NCBI GenBank assembly: GCA_003136335.1
Contig: PLEA01000674.1
Location: 1 to 7,567 of the forward strand
Origin: Acidobacteriaceae bacterium
GTDB taxonomy: Bacteria > Acidobacteriota > Terriglobia > Terriglobales > SbA1
Reading direction: 5' to 3'
Length of the DNA: 7,567 bases
The notes below the pieces were generated by a model, which ran no database searches, was not told where the DNA came from, and saw only the letters and a program-made list of their open reading frames with translations. The translations under genes were made by a program, and so were the position numbers. This document shows positions 1-4,443 of this stretch, in pieces (position 1 is the first letter of the stretch; every line of letters starts with the position of its first letter).

Positions 1-1577
1 GGCGTAATCTCGGCCGCGTCGAGTTCGATTACATGCGCGTACTGAGCGCCGGGATCGCTGTACAGCCCTTCGATCATCGCCTCGGCTTTCTTGCAATCCA
101 TGCCGCGCCGCTCGACCAGGAAGTCCACAGCCTTCTGGTCGGGCTCGACGATGCCGGTGAAGCCCCCAATTTCAGCCGCCATGTTCGTCATGGTGGCACG
201 CTCGTCGACGCTCAACGCTTCAATTGCGTCGCCCGCATACTCCATGACCTTGGCCAGCGCCCTGCCGCTGCGCACGTAATCCGAGCTCAGAATCTTCAGA
301 ATGAAGTCTTTCGCGGTCACGTTCGAATGCTTCTTGCCACGAATCACGATCCTCACCGACTCGGGCACCTTCACCCGCACGTCTTTCGTGATCCACGAAT
401 TGAATACATCAGTGGTGCCGATGCCAAAGGCCACGCAGCCGATCGCGCCCACATGCGGCGTGTGCGAGTCGGAGCCGATATTCAACTGCCCCGGCAGCGC
501 GTAGCTTTCGAGCACAATGGAGTGGCAGATGCCCTCCGATCCCTTGCGATCGGTCAGTTCGCCATGCAGACGGATGCCCTGCTTCTTGGCGAAATCCTGC
601 TGCTTGAGCTTGAGTTGTGTCGCGAGATCGAGCAGGCCGAGCTTCTTCTTCTCTTCGGAAATCACTTCGTCGAGAAACGTGAGGTGGTCACGGAAGAAAA
701 GGATGCTCGACGGATCGTTGACTTTCGCGTCCTTGCCCACGTAGCGCTCGAAGAAAATCGCCGCCATGGGCGTGACATACTCGTGACTGAAGCGCAGATC
801 GGCCCGCGCAAATCCCGTATCGCCCGGCTTCACCGAAGGAACACCCACTTCTCCCTTCTCGTTGAGCATATGCCGCGCAAAAATCTTCTCCGCCAGCGTC
901 ATCGGGCGACCGGGCAAGGATTGTGTGGCCGCGGGCGACTCGCCCGCGCTCCCGATAGCCGGCAGAAACACTTTCCCCTGCATCCGCGCCACGTTGAACG
1001 GAAACAGTCCCCCGTACTCAATCACCTGCCGCGTAATCTCATCCTCGCCGGCAGTGAATTCACTGAGCGCGATCTCTTCCCCGCCGCGAATGCGATCAAT
1101 GAGCGAAAAGTTCGTCGAAGTCAGCAGCCCCAAATTCTGGCAATTCTGTTTGTAAATGCGCTCGATGTTCTCGGCAATCACCACACGAATGCCCGCGCAC
1201 ATTTCTGCGTAAGGAGACTGTTCGCGGCTCGACCCCTTGCCGCGCCGCTTGCCGCTTACCGCGCACACGAATCCGCCACGCTTCACGTCGCCACGGCCAA
1301 TAGGCATCACGCTGCCACATTTCAACCCGAGATAAGGAATCTCACCCAGCGTCTCGTCAAAATAAAAACAATAGTGCGCCGGGGTGATCTCGTCGGTCGA
1401 AATGTCGTCGCGCAGTTTTGGATTGTTGGCCGGATTCTTCGTATCCCAAGGCAGATCTTCGCCCGCAAGCTGCCGCCGGATCAGTTCCGGATCTTCGGTA
1501 AGGAAAAGAATGCGTCCCTGCAGCCTGACTTTGGTCGGCCGCTTTTCAATTTCGCGTTCCAAGAGTGAGTTGATCAC
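1..1577 (-). CDS. Fused LeuD-like/LeuC-like dehydratase of the aconitase superfamily (3' end outside window)
   Basis: This is an aconitase-superfamily [4Fe-4S] hydro-lyase, probably cytosolic, that isomerises a hydroxy di- or tricarboxylic acid; 3-isopropylmalate is the closest guess. 525 codons are visible. Residues 57-66 (DDISTDEITP) and 113-120 (GKGSSREQ) are swivel-domain motifs of the small subunit LeuD. After a linker at about 155-225, a LeuC-type core begins with MTLAEKIFARH (226). It continues through SHEYVTP, FRDH, GICH, GSDSHTPH (about 367) and a stretch close to E. coli LeuC (ALSVDERATMTNMAAE, then SDPGAQY). The three cluster cysteines lie further C-terminal in LeuC, beyond the window edge. 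GTG at 1577 is the only good start: a stop codon lies upstream in frame, and only a TTG at 1562 competes. No strong ribosome site is visible; an AGG lies about 7 bases before it. A GCCCG/CGGGC inverted repeat lies in the leader near 1610-1627. Homoaconitase or an aconitase variant are alternatives. Confidence 0.93.
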   Translation of the reverse strand, partial: MINSLLEREIEKRPTKVRLQGRILFLTEDPELIRRQLAGEDLPWDTKNPANNPKLRDDISTDEITPAHYCFYFDETLGEIPYLGLKCGSVMPIGRGDVKRGGFVCAVSGKRRGKGSSREQSPYAEMCAGIRVVIAENIERIYKQNCQNLGLLTSTNFSLIDRIRGGEEIALSEFTAGEDEITRQVIEYGGLFPFNVARMQGKVFLPAIGSAGESPAATQSLPGRPMTLAEKIFARHMLNEKGEVGVPSVKPGDTGFARADLRFSHEYVTPMAAIFFERYVGKDAKVNDPSSILFFRDHLTFLDEVISEEKKKLGLLDLATQLKLKQQDFAKKQGIRLHGELTDRKGSEGICHSIVLESYALPGQLNIGSDSHTPHVGAIGCVAFGIGTTDVFNSWITKDVRVKVPESVRIVIRGKKHSNVTAKDFILKILSSDYVRSGRALAKVMEYAGDAIEALSVDERATMTNMAAEIGGFTGIVEPDQKAVDFLVERRGMDCKKAEAMIEGLYSDPGAQYAHVIELDAAEIT

Positions 1578-1645
1578 GGTGAACCTGAGGTGTGCCTGAA
1601 TTGGCCACCGCCCGGAGCGGAGCGGGCCGGCGTGCCCACAGGTTT

Positions 1646-1651
1646 ATTGTA
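1646..1651 (-). promoter_or_regulatory. Candidate -10 element for the dehydratase gene
   Basis: On the minus strand this reads TACAAT, one mismatch from TATAAT, about 70 bases before the GTG start of the dehydratase. No convincing -35 hexamer sits 16-18 bases further upstream. The call rests on one hexamer and its sensible position in the 146-base gap after the DUF1684 gene. Nothing else is recognisable in that gap except a short GC-rich inverted repeat. Confidence 0.25.
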
Positions 1652-1723
1652 ACAAGGCGAGAGTGGCGAAGAGCAGGCATCTAGCCGGGACATCGCGAGC
1701 GAGCCGCAGCCTGCAGACCAGCT

Positions 1724-2641
1724 CTAGTGGTGAGCGTGCGCGGCCTTGTCAAATTTCTCTCCTGCGGGTATCGCTAACGCCAGGCGGTTCTCCTTCGGCG
1801 CTAGAGGACAGGTGGCATAGGGCGTTACCGCGCACGGAGGATTGTAGGCGCGATTGAAATCGAGCACGACATGCCCATCGACGATGGGTCCGGTGTCGAG
1901 AAAACGGCCGCCGGGATAGGTATCGTTCTTCGCAGTCAGGTCGTTGAACACGAAGAATAGCCCAGTCTTGGCATCGCCACCTAAGGCAATCAGCTTCAAC
2001 TGTTCACCCTTCACCTCGAACACCACGACTCCCGGAACCGGCTGCGCCGTGACGTCCCCCAGCACATTGGGAATTTCAACCATCTTCTTGCCGTCAGCGG
2101 GAAGCCAGGTCGCGGTAACGCGGTAATTCATGTCGAGAGGAAAAAAGACCATCCCCTGGAAATTGCGCGCCGCTTCACTGTCTGTGTCAAGCACGCGAAT
2201 TCCCACCCGTTCGCCGCGCACGATCACGTGAAAGCGCAACGTCCCCATTTCGACGCGCGTGACGTGCTCAGAAGTATCGGGATCAAGCTTGGCTGTGCTG
2301 ACCAGCTTGCCGGCAATCGTTGCCTTCGCATCGGGCAGCAGTTTGAGCGTAACCTCTTTCCCGTTCAGATCAAACTCGCCCGCGTGGGGCTGACCCTTGG
2401 GAAACACAATCGTGTTGGACGCATCGCTGCCGAACACATTCACCTCCGGCTTAAGCCAGAACAGACCAGCCAGCGACAGCCAGTTCTCCTTTAAATCGGC
2501 GGTCTGCTCGGCCTTCCACTTCTCAAAGGACTGCACATAAGCGGCGTCGGGCGCCTCAGGTTTGGCCGCGCCCATCACGAGCACGGCAGACTCTAGCAGA
2601 ATCAGCGCGACCGCCAATGGGAATTTAATGCTCCGATTCAT
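1724..2641 (-). CDS. Exported DUF1684-family protein
   Basis: This encodes a 305-residue protein of the DUF1684 family, whose biochemical role is not established. Residues 1-25 form a Sec signal peptide: Arg3 and Lys6, a hydrophobic run, then likely cleavage near MGA/AK at 23-27. There is no lipobox cysteine, so it should be periplasmic or secreted and soluble. Family hallmarks are the early W..L.GL.WL pattern (54-63), N-FGSD (68-73), and the C-terminal block at about 261-283 (DFNRAYNPPCAVTPYATC), which has two cysteines that could form a disulfide. The family usually ends in a similar AYNPPCA..PYATCP block, so the gene looks full length. A start seven codons upstream (2662) is open but has no room for a ribosome site, whereas ATG at 2641 follows GGAGGA by 11 bases. 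It lies 36 bases after suhB on the same strand, which suggests co-transcription. The tail AHAHH is histidine-rich but short. Confidence 0.92.
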   Translation of the reverse strand: MNRSIKFPLAVALILLESAVLVMGAAKPEAPDAAYVQSFEKWKAEQTADLKENWLSLAGLFWLKPEVNVFGSDASNTIVFPKGQPHAGEFDLNGKEVTLKLLPDAKATIAGKLVSTAKLDPDTSEHVTRVEMGTLRFHVIVRGERVGIRVLDTDSEAARNFQGMVFFPLDMNYRVTATWLPADGKKMVEIPNVLGDVTAQPVPGVVVFEVKGEQLKLIALGGDAKTGLFFVFNDLTAKNDTYPGGRFLDTGPIVDGHVVLDFNRAYNPPCAVTPYATCPLAPKENRLALAIPAGEKFDKAAHAHH

Positions 2642-2652
2642 CTTGTCGTTTG

Positions 2653-2658
2653 TCCTCC
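2653..2658 (-). promoter_or_regulatory. Ribosome binding site fixing the DUF1684 start
   Basis: GGAGGA on the minus strand ends 11 bases before the ATG at 2641. It overlaps the codons just after the alternative ATG at 2662, so it supports the shorter 305-residue product with its signal peptide at the very N-terminus. Confidence 0.65.
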
Positions 2659-2677
2659 GCATCCTCTGCGGCTTTGG

Positions 2678-3526
2678 TTATCGCTTGTATTCGCTCGGCT
2701 CAGGCAGTGGAGCCAGACCTCGTCCCGCGAAGATCTCCTTGAACTCGTACAGCAGCGCATCGTGCACTAGGCCGTTCGATGCCAGGGTCTCGCGGCTGTC
2801 GAGCTCAAACGGAGAGCCATCGAAGCGGCTGACCTTGCCGCCAGCCTCTTCCACGATGAGCACCCCCGCAGCCGTGTCCCACGGATTGAGATTGAATTCC
2901 CAGAAGCCGTCGAAGCGTCCGCTCGCCACGTTACACAAATCGAGCGCAGCCGATCCCGCACGCCGCACTCCATGAGTACGCAGCGTGATCTGATGATAGA
3001 AATGAATATTCGGATTCTTGTGCCGCTTATGGCTGGGGAAACCTGTCGCCACCAGGCATTCCTTCAATTGCGTGGCCTTGGACACGTGGATCGGCTTGCC
3101 GTTAAGATGCGCGCCTCTTCCCTGCTCGGCTGAAAACAATTCGTCGCGCGTCGGATCGTAAACAATTCCTGCGATCCGTCGCGCTTGCTCCGATCCACGG
3201 TGCTCCACAGCCATGGACACGCCGAATACCGGATATCCGTGAGCAAAATTCGTTGTGCCGTCGAGCGGATCGACGTACCAGCGATACTCGCTGCCCTGAT
3301 CGTTCAGCCCCTCTTCTTCGCCCAGAACATCATGCGATGGAAACTGCTGGCTGATGCGCTCGCGGATTAGAGCCTCCGAAGCCCGGTCTGCCGCCGTCAC
3401 CAGATCGGCATCACCCTTGTACTCAATCTTCAATCCCTGATGGAAATAGGGCAGCAGCAGCGCGCCCGCCTCGCGAGCGATTGCCGACATGGCCGGAAGG
3501 AAGCTTTCGTTAGGAGTGTTAGTCAC
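2678..3526 (-). CDS. suhB: Inositol-1-monophosphatase family protein (SuhB-like)
   Basis: This is a magnesium-dependent, lithium-type sugar/inositol phosphatase, predicted cytosolic, 282 residues (the family is usually 260-290). The full active-site set is visible: Asp47, GEEE at 69-72 (Glu70 as metal ligand), DPLDGTTNF at 86-94 (Asp86, Asp89, Thr91), and the second signature at 186-221 with GSAALD (191-196) and PWDTAAG (215-221; Asp217 as third metal ligand). The natural substrate cannot be read from the sequence. Family members act on inositol-1-phosphate, NADP, histidinol phosphate or fructose-1,6-bisphosphate, and E. coli SuhB also works in rRNA antitermination. The start is GTG at 3526: a TGA lies four codons upstream in frame, and the next Met is codon 13. 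No clear ribosome site precedes it, and a repeat array ends just upstream. The gene lies 117 bases after the hfq-like gene and 36 bases before the DUF1684 gene, all on one strand. Confidence 0.94.
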   Translation of the reverse strand: MTNTPNESFLPAMSAIAREAGALLLPYFHQGLKIEYKGDADLVTAADRASEALIRERISQQFPSHDVLGEEEGLNDQGSEYRWYVDPLDGTTNFAHGYPVFGVSMAVEHRGSEQARRIAGIVYDPTRDELFSAEQGRGAHLNGKPIHVSKATQLKECLVATGFPSHKRHKNPNIHFYHQITLRTHGVRRAGSAALDLCNVASGRFDGFWEFNLNPWDTAAGVLIVEEAGGKVSRFDGSPFELDSRETLASNGLVHDALLYEFKEIFAGRGLAPLPEPSEYKR

Positions 3527-3544
3527 AGGTTTGAGTCATCAGGT

Positions 3545-3632
3545 CTTAGGCTTTGGGTATTGGGTATTCGGTCTTTAGGTCTCTTGAGGCCTCGGGCATC
3601 CTAAGCCTACCACCCAAGACCCAACACCTAAG
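3545..3632. repeat. Head-to-head degenerate heptamer array forming a long imperfect hairpin
   Basis: The left arm (3545-3565) and right arm (3612-3632) are reverse complements over 21 bases with three mismatches, separated by 46 bases. Each arm is a run of heptamers of the form TTRGGTN: for example TTTGGGT and ATTGGGT on the plus strand at left, and TTAGGTG, TTGGGTC, TTGGGTG on the minus strand at right. Further degenerate copies extend inward, and the 8-base palindrome GAGGCCTC (3586-3593) sits almost exactly at the centre. The element fills most of the 117-base gap between hfq and suhB. It could fold in the transcript as an attenuator, a processing site or a weak terminator; no T-run follows either arm. 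It could also be a copy of a dispersed genomic repeat. Both functions are inference. Confidence 0.75.
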
Positions 3633-3643
3633 CCCCAGCCGAC

Positions 3644-3919
3644 TCACTTCCGCTTTCCGCTATCTTCCGCGATATACATAATCTCATGCTTGAAAATGAA
3701 CAGATTGGGGGCGCCCTCACGCGTTAACCGCACCATGTTCTTATCGTAATATTCGATCCACCCCCGGACGATCTGGCCGTCCATCAGCTTGACCGAGACG
3801 GGCCGTTGCTTCTCCCCCAGCGCCTTGAGGAAAGCTGCCTCTTCGAACGTATCTTCTGGAGGAGGCGTACGGCTGTGCTTGGCGGCATTGGGATTCCCTT
3901 GCGGAGCGCGGAACGACAT
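3644..3919 (-). CDS. hfq: Hfq/Sm-like RNA-binding protein
   Basis: This encodes a 91-residue Sm-fold protein of the Hfq type, expected to form a cytoplasmic ring that binds RNA. A proline- and basic-rich N-terminal extension (1-23) precedes the Hfq core at 25-86. FLKAL (30-34), RPVSVKLMDG (39-48), G.IEYYD (53-59, matching IESFD of E. coli) and FKHEI (76-80, matching YKHAI) align well, with a two-residue insertion in the variable loop. Several RNA-contact positions differ: Gln8 is Glu27, Tyr25 is Lys44, Lys31 is Ile50, and the rim arginines 16/17 are Gly35/Glu36; Lys77-His78 are kept. A TTG at 3982 would give 112 residues, but it is a rare start and its added sequence does not resemble Hfq, so ATG 3919 is preferred. 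No ribosome site precedes this ATG, while a -10-like hexamer lies six bases upstream, which fits leaderless translation. It is the first gene of a leftward run with suhB next. Confidence 0.88.
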   Translation of the reverse strand: MSFRAPQGNPNAAKHSRTPPPEDTFEEAAFLKALGEKQRPVSVKLMDGQIVRGWIEYYDKNMVRLTREGAPNLFIFKHEIMYIAEDSGKRK

Positions 3920-3925
3920 GCAGGC

Positions 3926-3931
3926 ATTGTA
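3926..3931 (-). promoter_or_regulatory. Candidate -10 of hfq, placed for a leaderless mRNA
   Basis: TACAAT on the minus strand ends at 3926, six bases before the A of the hfq ATG at 3919, so transcription would begin at or next to the start codon. No -35 of the TTGACA type is seen at 16-18 bases. The spacing and the lack of a ribosome site are the support. Confidence 0.4.
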
Positions 3932-3988
3932 CACAAAGCACTCGGGCCGAAGGGATTCGCAAAGCTGAGAAGCGACGCGCAACCGGAG

Positions 3989-3994
3989 TACAAT
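3989..3994 (+). promoter_or_regulatory. Candidate -10 of the small secreted-protein gene
   Basis: TACAAT on the plus strand would start transcription near 4001, about 31 bases before the GTG at 4032, leaving room for the AGGAGG site. The -35 region is poor. The hexamer overlaps an in-frame ATG at 3993, which argues that this ATG is not the translation start. Confidence 0.35.
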
Positions 3995-4019
3995 GCCTGA
4001 AAAGCTTCACTCTCCCGGC

Positions 4020-4025
4020 AGGAGG
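4020..4025 (+). promoter_or_regulatory. Strong Shine-Dalgarno site fixing the GTG start at 4032
   Basis: AGGAGG is followed by six bases and then GTG. It decides between ATG 3993, which has no such site and gives 13 extra residues ahead of the signal peptide, and GTG 4032, which places Lys-Lys and the hydrophobic run at the N-terminus. Confidence 0.75.
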
Positions 4026-4031
4026 CGCCCC

Positions 4032-4355
4032 GTGAAGAAATCTGTTTTGCTTTCACTCCCTTTGCTGCTTGGACTGCTAGTCACGCCGGCAATTCCGCAA
4101 GGCACTGGTCATCATTTTCCAACTCCTCCTGAGCCTCTTGATACCGCGACCAGCGAGAAAGCGCCGGCCACTTCCTCCAGGCGCGTCGATCTCGCGCAAC
4201 TGCAGAGAGAAGCCGAAGACCTGGCGCGAACGGCGCAAACCATTCCCTCCGACGTAGCCAGCGTCCGCAAAGGCATGCTGCCCAAGGACGTGATTGAGAA
4301 ACTGAAGCAGATCGAAAAGCTCTCGAAGCGCCTGCGGACTGAACTAAACCCGTGA
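4032..4355 (+). CDS. Small exported helical protein of unknown function
   Basis: This encodes 107 residues with no family that I recognise with certainty. The N-terminus is a Sec signal peptide: KKS at 2-4, a hydrophobic leucine-rich stretch at 5-17, and likely cleavage near VTPA at 17-20 or shortly after. A short proline-rich linker follows (about 29-46). The rest (52-107) should be mostly alpha-helical, charged and amphipathic, split by Pro72 and Pro84. The last segment, LPKDVIEKLKQIEKLSKRL (83-101), is a heptad-like basic helix. There is no lipobox cysteine and no second membrane segment, so it is probably a soluble periplasmic protein. GTG 4032 is chosen over ATG 3993 because of the AGGAGG site and the signal-peptide position. 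It is divergent from hfq, sharing a symmetric promoter region, and convergent with the receptor gene. No clear terminator follows its stop; a weak CGCTC/GAGCG hairpin without a T-run lies just after it. Confidence 0.82.
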   Translation: MKKSVLLSLPLLLGLLVTPAIPQGTGHHFPTPPEPLDTATSEKAPATSSRRVDLAQLQREAEDLARTAQTIPSDVASVRKGMLPKDVIEKLKQIEKLSKRLRTELNP

Positions 4356-4388
4356 GCGCTCACTTCATCTGAAGAGCGGGACCCCGTT

Positions 4389-4425
4389 AAAACAAATGCC
4401 ACCAGCCTGTTCCAACTGGTGGCAT
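4389..4425 (-). terminator. Intrinsic terminator of the TonB-dependent receptor gene
   Basis: A perfect 10-base stem (ATGCCACCAG at 4396-4405 and CTGGTGGCAT at 4416-4425) encloses a 10-base loop. On the minus strand it is followed by TTTGTTTTAA, a good U-run. It begins 18 bases after the receptor stop codon. On the plus strand no T-run follows, so it mainly serves the receptor, though the stem may also slow the convergent transcript. Confidence 0.85.
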
Positions 4426-4443
4426 CTGGTAAAACGCGGTTCG

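Larger units (their letters stand above)
3921..3999. repeat. Perfect 12-base inverted repeat in the divergent hfq promoter region
   Basis: CAGGCATTGTAC at 3921-3932 is the exact reverse complement of GTACAATGCCTG at 3988-3999, with 55 bases between. The match stops cleanly at both ends of each arm. Each arm holds an outward-facing TACAAT. It may be a paired binding site for a shared regulator, or two copies of one promoter core made by inversion or duplication; the sequence alone does not decide. Confidence 0.8.

Noticed and set aside
33..1568. A 511-codon open frame on the plus strand
   Set aside because: It lies exactly opposite the dehydratase gene, whose translation matches LeuD and LeuC motifs along its whole length. 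The plus-strand product has no recognisable domain and is the usual by-product of GC-rich codon use.
1603..1630. GC-rich inverted repeat in the dehydratase leader as a leucine attenuator or riboswitch
   Set aside because: There is no leucine-rich leader peptide, no terminator with a T-run and no known riboswitch core; it is only a short GC-rich repeat.
2228..2975. Two plus-strand open frames of 88 and 137 codons opposite the DUF1684 and suhB genes
   Set aside because: Both are antisense to well-supported family members and show no motif, no ribosome site and no domain.
3741..4056. Several overlapping 64-90 codon frames around hfq
   Set aside because: They overlap the Hfq-like gene in other frames, and their products are arginine/serine-rich shadows with no family resemblance.
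4353..4377. Hairpin after the small exported-protein gene as its terminator
   Set aside because: The stem is only five base pairs plus an interrupted four, with no T-run after it on the plus strand.
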